A stretch of DNA of 12,991 nt from Microcaldota archaeon (GTDB taxonomy: Archaea > Micrarchaeota > Micrarchaeia > Burarchaeales > Burarchaeaceae). The notes under the pieces are model-generated. The model ran no database searches, had not been told where the DNA came from, and saw only the letters and a list, made by a program, of their open reading frames with translations. The translations under genes were made by a program, and so were the position numbers. Where the stretch lies: the NCBI GenBank assembly GCA_003660965.1, contig QMVF01000007.1, positions 1 through 12,991 of the forward strand. The letters run 5' to 3'. The number at the start of each line of letters is the position of its first letter. Within the stretch, counting starts at the first letter, position 1. Shown piece after piece: positions 1 through 6,435 of this stretch.

Positions 1-321
1 GAACCGAAGAAGGCCTGCCTCGAATTATGCGATATGGACATGAAGGGCTACTTGTCATTCATGATGCTCTGGCTACTTTCTAAACATGCCATGAGCGGCA
101 GCCAGCTTGCCGAGGAGATTGCGAGGAGAAGGGGCGGGGCAAAGCCGAATCCAGGCACCATCTACCCCGCGCTCAAGGTGTTGAGGGTGAAGCGAGCCGT
201 CACGATCAAGGTCTCGGGCAAGAGGAAGGTCTACTACCTCACAGATTACGGTAGGAAGGAGCTGGACAGGAACGTGCAGAGATTCTGCAAGATGTTTTAC
301 GATGTATTTACTGAGGAGTAG
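1..321 (+). CDS. PadR-family transcriptional regulator, 5' end outside window
   Basis: This is a winged-helix DNA-binding regulator of the PadR type. The stretch from GYLSFMMLWLLSKHAMSG through the PNPGTIYPALKVL segment to KVYYLTDYGRKELD is the usual PadR order: helix 1, a recognition helix around 'GTIYPAL', then a wing ending in 'YYLTDYG'. An ATG lies at 34, but the frame is open to the window edge and codes for residues ending ACLELCDMDMKG. Related archaeal regulators often carry a short leader before the D-M-K-G-Y-L-S-F stretch, so the true start is probably upstream and the gene partial. The two Cys in ACLELC could bind metal or form a disulfide, which is speculation. The stop lies inside the 3' end of the convergent gene (14 bp overlap). 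PadR proteins usually repress a neighbouring gene, but no clear target is visible here. Confidence 0.85.
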   Translation, partial: EPKKACLELCDMDMKGYLSFMMLWLLSKHAMSGSQLAEEIARRRGGAKPNPGTIYPALKVLRVKRAVTIKVSGKRKVYYLTDYGRKELDRNVQRFCKMFYDVFTEE

Positions 322-1075
322 CTAACTCCAGTTTAGGACCATATATTGCCTCTTCCGCCTTTTTCACAAACTTTCTTTCAAATCTCTCCCCTGCCCTTCT
401 CCTCGCTGCCTTTCTTTGATCAGGCGGAAGCATTTTAATCCTCTCACTCTCTGGAAGCGAGAGGGGGTCTGCAAACTCCCCCTCCTCATGCTCCCCGTCT
501 ACTGACAACCTTCTAAGAACTACCACTCTATTCCATTTAATGCCCATCGCCTTTGCAATTCTGGCACTCTTTTCAATCACGCATCTGGTCGTGTACTCTC
601 CCATGCTTACAAGAATTCTGCTTCCCCTGCCCAGTCTCTCCACAAGTTCATAACTTCTGCCTTCCAAATCATTTTCAAAGGCATCTACATATGTAAAGCG
701 CTTTCCTAATTTTCTTTCTGCCAATTTTTTCAGCCCGCTCAAAGGGTACAGGCTGCTTCCGGGTATGAGCATGAAGTATGCATTCTGATTTTCTGAGGCC
801 TTCATAATCGCATTCTGCCACATGAGAAGCTTCGCATCGCCCATGCGCTTCATGAACCTTATGCGGTCCTTCTCACCCATCTCGGCAGGGAAGCGCTCAA
901 GCTCGTTTATCAGATTCACCTTCTCGGCAAAAAACGGGTCTATCAGCGCATACACTATTTTGGTGGATGGCATGGTCACTAATGGCTTTCGCTTATGGAA
1001 GCTGAGCGGCGGCATTGTGCGCATGATGTTTCCGGGCTGCATACCTCCCTGAACTACCCCGAGTTTCATGCCCAT
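308..1075 (-). CDS. Unrecognised conserved-looking protein, 255 aa
   Basis: I do not recognise the family. The protein is soluble, with no signal peptide or membrane segment. It has a mixed alpha/beta-looking centre (for example VYALIDPFFAEKV, AYFMLIPGSSLYPLSG, SRILVSMGEYTTRCVIEKSA, NRVVVLRRLSVDGEH) and a strongly basic helical tail (residues about 215-245, rich in Arg and Lys, such as RKAARRRAGERFERKFVKK) that could contact nucleic acid. The start is ATG 1075; a second in-frame ATG lies at 1069. A TATA-like TTTAAAAT about 26 nt upstream suggests a leaderless message from here. The gene lies downstream of the antiporter on the same strand and converges on the PadR gene, overlapping its end by 14 bp. 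No function is assigned. Confidence 0.7.
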   Translation of the reverse strand: MGMKLGVVQGGMQPGNIMRTMPPLSFHKRKPLVTMPSTKIVYALIDPFFAEKVNLINELERFPAEMGEKDRIRFMKRMGDAKLLMWQNAIMKASENQNAYFMLIPGSSLYPLSGLKKLAERKLGKRFTYVDAFENDLEGRSYELVERLGRGSRILVSMGEYTTRCVIEKSARIAKAMGIKWNRVVVLRRLSVDGEHEEGEFADPLSLPESERIKMLPPDQRKAARRRAGERFERKFVKKAEEAIYGPKLELATPQ

Positions 1076-1093
1076 TGATATGTATTTTTACAA

Positions 1094-1101
1094 TTTTAAA
1101 C
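1094..1101 (-). promoter_or_regulatory. TATA-like box for the 255-aa unknown gene
   Basis: The minus strand reads GGTTTAAAATTG in the 35-bp gap between the antiporter stop and the ATG at 1075. Its centre is about 22-28 nt upstream of the two candidate ATGs, the spacing expected for an archaeal TATA box and a leaderless start. The call rests on sequence and spacing only. Confidence 0.4.
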
Positions 1102-1110
1102 CCCCTGTAT

Positions 1111-2814
1111 TTACTCGAATTTTACATCAGTTCCAACGAACAGAACGCGCAGTACACGGCTCATGTCCCATAATACGAGCATGCTGAATGCAAGTGCTAT
1201 GTAGGAAAGCGGCCAGAGGCTCTGAAGCCTCAGCAGGGTTAGAATAAGCGGAAAGTTCATGGAAAGCAGGAAGAAGAACATGAAGAGCACAGCATCCTTC
1301 ATAAGCCGTTCATTCAACTTAACCTGGCTTTTTCTCTTCCCCATATGCATAAAGGCATCGCTGAAATCATCCAGAATCTCCTTAAGAGATTCAAGCGCTC
1401 CCATAATTGGCTTCATCGAAATCAAAAGCGCTGCTCCAAGCAGCAGATAACCTGCTGGCAGGGCAGTTGCGCGCTCCGCATACGGTATCAGAAGAATCAC
1501 AGCTCCCACAATCGCTATCACTGCAGACGCATTGAGAAGCACATCTCCTCCCTCGCGTATAAATGTTCTGAATGATTTTCCACCAGGCTCAAAGCTTCTT
1601 ATTACCGACCTGAAGTAATGTGAGAAATAGGCGAGGCTCATGCGCACATTGTAAGGCAGATTTCTAACTACGAACTGATAAACCCCCTCTTCTCTTCCTG
1701 CTATCAGCGAGTATGAAATTGCAGTTATTACAACTATGGCAGAGGTAAAGCCTATTAGGTCAAATGCCACCAAAGGGGCGGCATCCCGTGCAAGTAGAAG
1801 TGAAAATTCACCCACTGATATCATTCCAACGCCTGCAAACACTGCCTGCCTTCCAGTCATCCCTGTTAAGTACATGCTTATGCCCATTCCAAAGAATTTT
1901 GCAACTATGTTCAATGCCGAGAAAACTATGATTAGCGGGAGCAGTGCTAGGAAGGATGCCGGGTCTACCAGCATTCCCATTGAGAGGAAGAAAATCGAGG
2001 AGAACGCAGCAGTGAACGGAAGAATGCTCTGCTCTATAACTCTGCCCCCGGGCAGAGCAGCAGCCATGCTTCCGCCTATGAACGCACCTATTGCAGGCTC
2101 AAGGCCCAGAGCGCTTGCCGCATAGCTGAAGCCCACTGCAAGCACCAGGGCTACCAGAACCAATGCCTCCTCGTTCCTGTGCTTCAGAACCCATTTGAGT
2201 AAACTCTTCAAAATTCTGCCTATGACTATGTAGGCTATAGTAAGAATTACAAGCGCACTGATCAACGGAATCAGAAGCTCCTGATATTGCAGGGTTTCTC
2301 CAGGCACCTTCATGCTTGAGAAGAGAGTAAGAAGGAATACCGCATAAACATCCTCTATTATCAGAGTTGCAATCATTATGTTGGCTTCAATTTTGCGCGT
2401 AACATGCATATCCTTAATCATCTTTGCAACCAGTGCGGTGCTGGTTACTGATAAAATTGCACCTAGAACAAACGCGCTGAAAAGATCCATTCCGAGCAGA
2501 AGAGCAGCTTCATACGTAATTATGAATACAAATGCGAGTTTGAGAGCAGCAACCACAATTGCTCTCACGCCTATGCGCAGCAGCTTGCTCACGCTGAAGT
2601 GTACGCCTATTGAGAAGAGCAGGAATATTGCTCCCAGCTCCGCGAAAGTGTTTATGAGCTCGCTCTGGCTCACCAAGCCGAATGCATTGGGCCCTATTAG
2701 CGCGCCTGCTATGAGCAGGCCAATTACCACTGGTTGCCTGAAGCGAAGTGCAACCAAACCGCCAATTAGTGAGAAAAGCAGAACTATTGCAAGCTCCGAG
2801 CCTGATGGAATCAT
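1111..2814 (-). CDS. CPA2-type monovalent cation/proton antiporter (Kef/NapA-like)
   Basis: This is an integral membrane antiporter exchanging Na+ or K+ for H+, acting in pH and ion balance. It starts in the membrane (GSELAIVLLFSLIGGLVALRF), followed by the family-typical RQPVVIGLLIAGALIGPNAFG, then AELGAIFLLFSIGVHFS and AILSVTSTALVAKMI. IIEDVYAVFLLTLF is the acidic-residue helix corresponding to the transport site of CPA2 proteins. About ten helices form the exchanger domain to residue ~380; four more hydrophobic segments follow near 430-560. The usual cytoplasmic TrkA-N/RCK domain of Kef proteins is absent, so regulation would differ. A TTG at 2817 extends the frame by one codon, but ATG 2814 is the natural start. 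A TATA-like box about 26 nt upstream suggests a leaderless mRNA. The 5S gene lies upstream on the same strand. Confidence 0.9.
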   Translation of the reverse strand: MIPSGSELAIVLLFSLIGGLVALRFRQPVVIGLLIAGALIGPNAFGLVSQSELINTFAELGAIFLLFSIGVHFSVSKLLRIGVRAIVVAALKLAFVFIITYEAALLLGMDLFSAFVLGAILSVTSTALVAKMIKDMHVTRKIEANIMIATLIIEDVYAVFLLTLFSSMKVPGETLQYQELLIPLISALVILTIAYIVIGRILKSLLKWVLKHRNEEALVLVALVLAVGFSYAASALGLEPAIGAFIGGSMAAALPGGRVIEQSILPFTAAFSSIFFLSMGMLVDPASFLALLPLIIVFSALNIVAKFFGMGISMYLTGMTGRQAVFAGVGMISVGEFSLLLARDAAPLVAFDLIGFTSAIVVITAISYSLIAGREEGVYQFVVRNLPYNVRMSLAYFSHYFRSVIRSFEPGGKSFRTFIREGGDVLLNASAVIAIVGAVILLIPYAERATALPAGYLLLGAALLISMKPIMGALESLKEILDDFSDAFMHMGKRKSQVKLNERLMKDAVLFMFFFLLSMNFPLILTLLRLQSLWPLSYIALAFSMLVLWDMSRVLRVLFVGTDVKFE

Positions 2815-2836
2815 CAAGGTGAATTGCCTCTGCGCC

Positions 2837-2844
2837 TATAAATT
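2837..2844 (-). promoter_or_regulatory. TATA-like box for the antiporter gene
   Basis: The minus strand reads GAATTTATAGG; its centre is about 26 nt upstream of ATG 2814. No Shine-Dalgarno sequence sits at normal spacing, which fits a leaderless transcript beginning at or next to the ATG. The element also separates the antiporter from the upstream 5S gene. Confidence 0.5.
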
Positions 2845-2875
2845 CATTAGCCTTCAGTTTAGGCGAGTGTAATAG

Positions 2876-2992
2876 TGTCAGCAGCAGCGCGCGTTCCCGC
2901 CCGTGAAGGCAGTACAAGCGTTGCCGTGAGCGGGCTTAGCTTCGGAGTTCGGAAAGGGTTCCGGCGTTTCCCCGCTCCTATGGCCGCTGACA
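2876..2992 (-). rRNA. rrf: 5S ribosomal RNA
   Basis: Read on the minus strand, the segment has the 5S signature: 5' GTCAGC closing with 3' GCTGAC (helix I), GGCCATAG near the 5' end, then the conserved TTTCCGAACTCCGAAGCTAA block of loop B/helix III/loop C, then a GTACTG motif in the helix IV/loop E region. Length is about 117 nt, normal for 5S. No 16S, 23S or tRNA is adjacent, so it is a separate transcription unit within this window. A TATA-like TTTAAAAAT lies about 26 nt upstream of the 5' end. Ends are set from helix I and may be off by one or two bases. Confidence 0.94.
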
Positions 2993-3012
2993 TACTATTT
3001 ATGGTCCCACTC

Positions 3013-3031
3013 ATTTTTAAATCTATACAAA
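3013..3031. promoter_or_regulatory. AT-rich divergent promoter: 5S rRNA (-) and DUF211 (+)
   Basis: The gap between the 5S 5' end (2992) and ATG 3054 holds ATTTTTAAAT (3013-3022), whose palindromic core TTTAAA is centred about 26 nt from the 5S 5' end. An adjacent CTATACAAA (3023-3031) is centred about 26 nt upstream of ATG 3054. The two directions may use one element or two abutting ones. These are inferred TATA boxes from position and composition. Confidence 0.5.
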
Positions 3032-3053
3032 GAGAATATGCTTTCGTGGTCTT

Positions 3054-3326
3054 ATGGCAAGGCTTAAGATGCTCGTGCTCGACGTATTGAAGCCCTCCGA
3101 GCCCTCCATAGTTGACATGGCCAAAAAGCTGGGGGAAATGGATGGGGTGGATGGCGTCGAGATTAGCGTGCTAGAAATAGATAGAAGGGTGGAAACCGTA
3201 AAAATAACGCTTGAAGGAAGCAGCCTTAACTTTGAAAAGATCAATGCCGCTCTAGACAGGTATGGGGCAACTATTCACAGTATAGACAAAGTGGCAAGCG
3301 GCAAAAAGTTGATCAATCCTTCCTGA
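3054..3326 (+). CDS. DUF211 family protein
   Basis: This is a 90-residue archaeal protein of the DUF211 family, which has a ferredoxin-like beta-alpha-beta fold and is known to assemble into higher oligomers; its biochemical role is not established. Visible are an N-terminal strand (KMLVLDVLKPSEPSI), a helix (VDMAKKLGEMDGVDGV), a paired strand region (EISVLEIDRRVETVKITLEG), and a final half ending DRYGATIHSIDKVASG, all in the family order and at about full length. It starts at ATG 3054 with a very short or absent leader. The membrane protein gene follows 25 bp downstream and may be in the same operon. DUF211 genes are small and well conserved, so the family call is fairly firm, but the function is not. 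Confidence 0.85.
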   Translation: MARLKMLVLDVLKPSEPSIVDMAKKLGEMDGVDGVEISVLEIDRRVETVKITLEGSSLNFEKINAALDRYGATIHSIDKVASGKKLINPS

Positions 3327-3351
3327 ACTATTAATCAGACGGTGGTTCTAG

Positions 3352-3969
3352 GTGCATGAAAGAATGCTAAACACTCTTAGGAAAAAATACAGGAGCTATG
3401 AGCGAATTACAGGCATGAGCAAAATAGCAAGACGCTATTTCGTAATGAATGCATTCGACGGAGCTCTCACCATGTTCGGCCTTATAATTGGCTCTTACTT
3501 GGCGCGGGTATCAAATCCAGTACTCGTTTTCTCAGTGGGCATGAGCACTGCTCTGGCCATAGGCATTTCCGGTTTATGGGGCGCCTTTCTTACTGAGGCT
3601 GCGGAGAGGCAGAGGGAGCTCAACAAGCTCGAGCGATCTATGCTCAGAAAACTGGACTCGAGCTACATAGGCGAGGCTTCACGTGCTGCAAGCTATATGG
3701 TGGGTGGAGTAAACGCGCTTTCTCCTTTTCTGGCAGGCCTAATAACACTCTCCCCTTTCTTATTTGCAGGAAAAGGAATTATTGAGGTCGATCTAGCCTA
3801 CCGTGCATCGCTTGGAATCTGCTTTGGCATATTCTTTGGCCTGGGCGCATTTCTGGGGCGCATTTCAAAGGAGTTCTGGCTCATATCTGGGGTAAAAATG
3901 CTTCTTGCAGGCCTAACAGTTGCTCTATTAACCTTTGCACTAAACTCATCTGGAATTTTAGGCACCTAG
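3352..3969 (+). CDS. VIT1/CCC1-like metal transporter family membrane protein
   Basis: This membrane protein of 205 residues resembles the VIT1/CCC1 group, which moves Fe2+ or Mn2+ across membranes. The first membrane helix carries NAFDGALTMFGLIIG, matching the family's N-D-G-x-x-T-x-F-G-x-x-x-G pattern with its membrane Asp. The second ends GLWGAFLTEAAERQREL, like the family's TM2 running into a Glu-rich cytoplasmic helix. Three further helices lie near 113-138, 150-170 and 176-198, giving five in total. The Glu-rich metal-binding loop is short, so substrate is uncertain. GTG at 3352 has a good GGTGG ribosome site six bases upstream; ATG 3364 is the alternative start. Its stop is two bases from the stop of the convergent TBP gene. 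Confidence 0.7.
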   Translation: MHERMLNTLRKKYRSYERITGMSKIARRYFVMNAFDGALTMFGLIIGSYLARVSNPVLVFSVGMSTALAIGISGLWGAFLTEAAERQRELNKLERSMLRKLDSSYIGEASRAASYMVGGVNALSPFLAGLITLSPFLFAGKGIIEVDLAYRASLGICFGIFFGLGAFLGRISKEFWLISGVKMLLAGLTVALLTFALNSSGILGT

Positions 3970-3971
3970 GC

Positions 3972-4292
3972 TCATTCAAGCATCAGCAGCTTAATAGCAC
4001 GCTCTAAAGCGTACTTCACTTCAGCCTCGCTCTTGCTTCCAGTACAAATTACCTTTCCATTTTTGAAAAGCAGAAGCGATGCCTTCGGATCCTTGAGCTT
4101 CAGAATAGCACCAGGAAACTGCTCTGGCTCATATTCTACATCAGTAACTCTCTGTGCTATTGCATAGAGATCTAGTTCGACTCCCAAATTAGCGCTAGCT
4201 ACTATGTTCTCAATCTTAAACTTCGGTTCAATTTTTCTCTTCTTTTTCTTCTTTGAACCACTCCTAGATTTCCTTGCTTTCTTCTTAGCCAA
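3972..4292 (-). CDS. tbp: Single-repeat TATA-binding protein homologue
   Basis: TBP binds the TATA box and, with TFB, recruits RNA polymerase. This 106-residue protein has one TBP repeat (residues about 21-106) after a very basic tail (AKKKARKSRSGSKKKKKRK). The repeat is close to a true TBP half: FKIENIVASANLG, VEYEPEQFPGAILKLKDPK, LLLFKNGKVICTGSKSEAE. Both phenylalanines that correspond to the DNA-kinking pair (in QFPG and LLLF) are present. Ordinary archaeal TBP is about 180-190 residues with two repeats; here the stop follows one repeat and the convergent gene begins two bases later, so no second half exists in any frame. TTG 4292 is chosen because GAGGTG lies nine bases upstream; a GTG at 4304 overlaps that site. 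It could be the main TBP acting as a homodimer or a paralogue. Confidence 0.85.
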   Translation of the reverse strand: MAKKKARKSRSGSKKKKKRKIEPKFKIENIVASANLGVELDLYAIAQRVTDVEYEPEQFPGAILKLKDPKASLLLFKNGKVICTGSKSEAEVKYALERAIKLLMLE

Positions 4293-4321
4293 GCCACCAC
4301 CCACCTCGGCTTTTTAAACCG

Positions 4322-4332
4322 GTTTATAAAAG
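4322..4332 (-). promoter_or_regulatory. TATA-like box upstream of the TBP gene
   Basis: The minus strand shows TTTTATAAACC here and a second AT-rich TTTAAAAA at 4317-4310, ahead of the GAGGTG ribosome site at 4307-4302. A further TTTAAATAG at about 4343-4336 would give a short leader that includes the ribosome site. Which one is used cannot be told by eye. Confidence 0.35.
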
Positions 4333-4350
4333 CCCTATTTAAAGGGTATA

Positions 4351-4360
4351 TTTATATAAG
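4351..4360 (+). promoter_or_regulatory. TATA box of the L21e-rpoF-DUF655-ksgA operon
   Basis: TTTATATAAG is close to the archaeal TATA consensus. A transcript starting about 26 nt downstream (near 4381) would carry a short leader with the strong Shine-Dalgarno GGAGGGG at about 4385-4391, seven bases before ATG 4399. This also supports ATG 4399 over the longer TTG-started frame from 4363. Confidence 0.6.
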
Positions 4361-4398
4361 CTTTGAAAGCCAAGATATGGCAGAGGAGGGGCTGTACT

Positions 4399-4680
4399 AT
4401 GAAGCGTTCATTGGGCAAGCTATCAAAGAGAACAAGGCTTCTTAGAAAGAGAAGCCGCACCGAGCTTACAGTTAGCGGCAGGCTCAAGTCGTTCAAATTA
4501 GGTGATTCCGTGCACCTTACTCCAAGAGGTGGCAAGTCAATGCCCCACCCGCGCTATCGGGGCAGAACAGGCAGGGTTGTGGGAATGCGCGGAAGCGCAT
4601 ATGAGGTTGAAATTACAGACATGAACGCAGTCAAGAGGCTCATAATAGACGGCGTGCATCTAACAAAGGTGAGGGTATGA
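4399..4680 (+). CDS. rpl21e: 50S ribosomal protein L21e
   Basis: Ribosomal large-subunit protein found in archaea and eukaryotes, 93 residues. The basic N-terminus MKRSLGKLSKRTRLLRKRSR matches the family's start, and the core shows FKLGDSVHLTPRGGKSMPHP, RYRGRTGRVVGMRGSAYEVE and the closing HLTKVRV. The M-P-H-P-R-Y-x-G-R-T-G stretch is diagnostic of the family. ATG 4399 is preferred to the upstream TTG 4363 because of the GGAGGGG ribosome site and family alignment. Its TGA overlaps the ATG of rpoF in the sequence ATGA (4677-4680), showing translational coupling. First gene of a four-gene operon whose order is widely kept in archaea. Confidence 0.95.
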   Translation: MKRSLGKLSKRTRLLRKRSRTELTVSGRLKSFKLGDSVHLTPRGGKSMPHPRYRGRTGRVVGMRGSAYEVEITDMNAVKRLIIDGVHLTKVRV

Positions 4681-5081
4681 TTGGTCGATATATAGATTCT
4701 GTAAAACCCGTTTCCATAGCTGAAGTGCGTGAGCTTCTGGAAGCTGAGAAGGAAACGCGCGAGCTCTCCTTTGAGCAGCAGATGACACTTGATTATGCTC
4801 AAAAAGTTTCGAAGACAAGCGCAAAAGCAGCCAAGGCCATGGAGAAGGAGCTTATAAAGATAGAGAAGCTCACTCCCGAGGTGGCCACCAAACTAATTGA
4901 TATGCTGCCAGCCAACAAGGAGCAGCTCACAGCCATCGTTTCAAAGGAGCGCTATACGCTCACTGACAAGGAAGCAACGCAGATACTGGGTATTTTGAAG
5001 AAGGGAGCAGATAAGCCTCCGACACCAAAGAAAGCCGAGAAGCCTGCTGAGGAAGAAGCCGAAAAGGAAGAAACTTCCTGA
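4677..5081 (+). CDS. rpoF: DNA-directed RNA polymerase subunit F (Rpb4)
   Basis: Archaeal Rpb4 homologue, which pairs with RpoE (Rpb7) to form the stalk of RNA polymerase and aids open-complex formation and RNA binding. Residues 1-112 show the family pattern: KPVSIAEVRELLE, then LSFEQQMTLDYAQKVSK, a helical tract, LIDMLPANKEQLTAIVSKER and a final helix DKEATQILGILKKGAD. After that comes a low-complexity tail of about 22 residues rich in Pro, Lys and Glu (PPTPKKAEKPAEEEAEKEE), longer than the usual protein of about 110-120 residues and probably disordered. It overlaps the L21e stop by four bases and is preceded by AGGTGAGGG as ribosome site. Confidence 0.93.
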   Translation: MIGRYIDSVKPVSIAEVRELLEAEKETRELSFEQQMTLDYAQKVSKTSAKAAKAMEKELIKIEKLTPEVATKLIDMLPANKEQLTAIVSKERYTLTDKEATQILGILKKGADKPPTPKKAEKPAEEEAEKEETS

Positions 5082-5095
5082 CGGGGGTGAGCGCG

Positions 5096-5665
5096 ATGTT
5101 GCAGCTTGAAGAAACCGCTACAGTTATTGATTATTTGCCATTGGGTAAATCAACGGATATGACCAAGCAGCCCATAGTACAGCTTCTGGGCAACAAGTAC
5201 TTTACCCTGCTAGAGGCAACTCTAAAGCCTGATAAAACCACCGCAGTGGGCGAGGTTGTAAATGTGGGCAAGGAGAACAGGGACAAGATAGACCACATAA
5301 AGGGAAGAATCAACTATTCCCAGCTGACTACAAGTGCCAAGAATGAGCTGAAGAATGCGATTCATTCAATTATAATGAAGAGGGAGATGGAATTCGTGAA
5401 CTTTTTCAACAGATCAGGCGCCATAACTATGAGGATCAACCAGCTCAACCTGCTGCCAGGGGTTGGAAAAAAGCACCTCACTGCCATAATGAGTGAACGC
5501 GAGAAGAAGCCATTTGAAAGCATGACTGACATAGCAAAGCGCGTTTCGCTCCTGCCAGACCCTGCAAACCTTCTAGTACAGCGCATTGAACAGGAGCTCA
5601 GGGGCGGGGAGAAGCACTACTTATTTGTAAGGCCCCCTTCCCATTCTATGGAGCGCAGGCCATGA
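5096..5665 (+). CDS. DUF655 family protein (predicted RNA/DNA-binding, HhH-containing)
   Basis: This is the archaeal DUF655 (COG1491) protein, usually found between rpoF and ksgA. The N-terminal part is a small beta domain (ATVIDYLPLGKSTD, PIVQLLGNKYFTLLEATLKP, TTAVGEVVNVGKENRDKIDH). The C-terminal part holds a helix-hairpin-helix (NLLPGVGKKHLTAIMSERE), followed by a second helical unit (FESMTDIAKRVSLLPDPANL) as in the family. It is thought to bind nucleic acid, perhaps in translation or rRNA maturation, but its job is not known. ATG 5096 lies 5-7 bases after GGGGGTGA; a GTG at 5087 overlaps that ribosome site and is less likely. Its stop overlaps the ksgA ATG in ATGA. Confidence 0.9.
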   Translation: MLQLEETATVIDYLPLGKSTDMTKQPIVQLLGNKYFTLLEATLKPDKTTAVGEVVNVGKENRDKIDHIKGRINYSQLTTSAKNELKNAIHSIIMKREMEFVNFFNRSGAITMRINQLNLLPGVGKKHLTAIMSEREKKPFESMTDIAKRVSLLPDPANLLVQRIEQELRGGEKHYLFVRPPSHSMERRP

Positions 5666-6435
5666 AAGCCCATGCAAAAAGGCTTGGCCAGAACTTCCTC
5701 TCAGACGTGCGAGTGCTGAACCGCGAAGTCGATTATGCAAAGCCAGACAGCAAGCTGGTTCTCGAGGTGGGTGCAGGGGATGGGAGGCTCACCAGGCTGC
5801 TTGCCTCCCGTGCAAAAAAAGTGGTTGCAGTTGAGGTTGACAAGCGCTTGGTTCAAAGGCTCCTTCCCCTACTTGTTGAATTTGAAAATCTTGAAATTAT
5901 TCACGCAGATTTCCTTGAGCTTGATTTGAAGGGCAAGCATTTCGACCTCGTAATCTCAAACGTGCCATATTCAATTTCCGCACCTCTTCTATTCAAACTC
6001 ACAGGCATGAATTTCACCCGCGCAGTTCTGTGCCTGCAGAAGGAATTTGTGGATCGCATGCTTGCTAAGCCTAGTGATAGGAAGCGCTCTAGGCTTTCAG
6101 TGATGAGTCAATTGCATTTTGACATCTGGGGGCTTGAAAAGGTTCCGCACAGAGCATTCAAGCCCTCTCCCAAGGTGGATTCTGCTATAATCGAGCTCCG
6201 AAAGAAAAACTTCACTGCAACTGAATTCCAAGCCAACTTCATAAATGCGCTATTCCAGCACAAGAAGAAGCGAGTTGCCAATTCACTAGTCGATTCTGCA
6301 CATATGTTTGGGAGAAGCAAGCAGGAGGTTAAGAAAGTTGCAAATTCGCTTTCACTTGCAGATGAACGCGCATTCAGGCTTACAAATGAGCAGATTTTGA
6401 AGCTAGCTCTCGACTTCAGAGATGCTCTCAACTAA
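5662..6435 (+). CDS. ksgA: rRNA small-subunit adenine dimethyltransferase KsgA/Dim1
   Basis: It transfers methyl groups from S-adenosylmethionine to two adjacent adenines in the 3' terminal hairpin loop of 16S rRNA during small-subunit assembly. The 257-residue protein opens with AKRLGQNFLSD, the family entry motif, then motif I LVLEVGAGDGRLT, acidic motif II VAVEVDKRLV, motif III IIHADFLELDL and catalytic motif IV NVPYSIS, corresponding to the N-L/P-P-Y site. LQKEFVDRMLAKP and HRAFKPSPKVDSAII are typical KsgA segments, and the small helical C-terminal domain is present. Its length is normal for archaeal Dim1. It is the last gene of the operon and its final 33 bases overlap the convergent lipoprotein gene. 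Confidence 0.95.
   Translation: MKAHAKRLGQNFLSDVRVLNREVDYAKPDSKLVLEVGAGDGRLTRLLASRAKKVVAVEVDKRLVQRLLPLLVEFENLEIIHADFLELDLKGKHFDLVISNVPYSISAPLLFKLTGMNFTRAVLCLQKEFVDRMLAKPSDRKRSRLSVMSQLHFDIWGLEKVPHRAFKPSPKVDSAIIELRKKNFTATEFQANFINALFQHKKKRVANSLVDSAHMFGRSKQEVKKVANSLSLADERAFRLTNEQILKLALDFRDALN

Noticed and set aside
2510..3090. Frames on both strands over the 5S gene and antiporter start
   Set aside because: They are shadows of the antiporter gene and of 5S rRNA, without family features.
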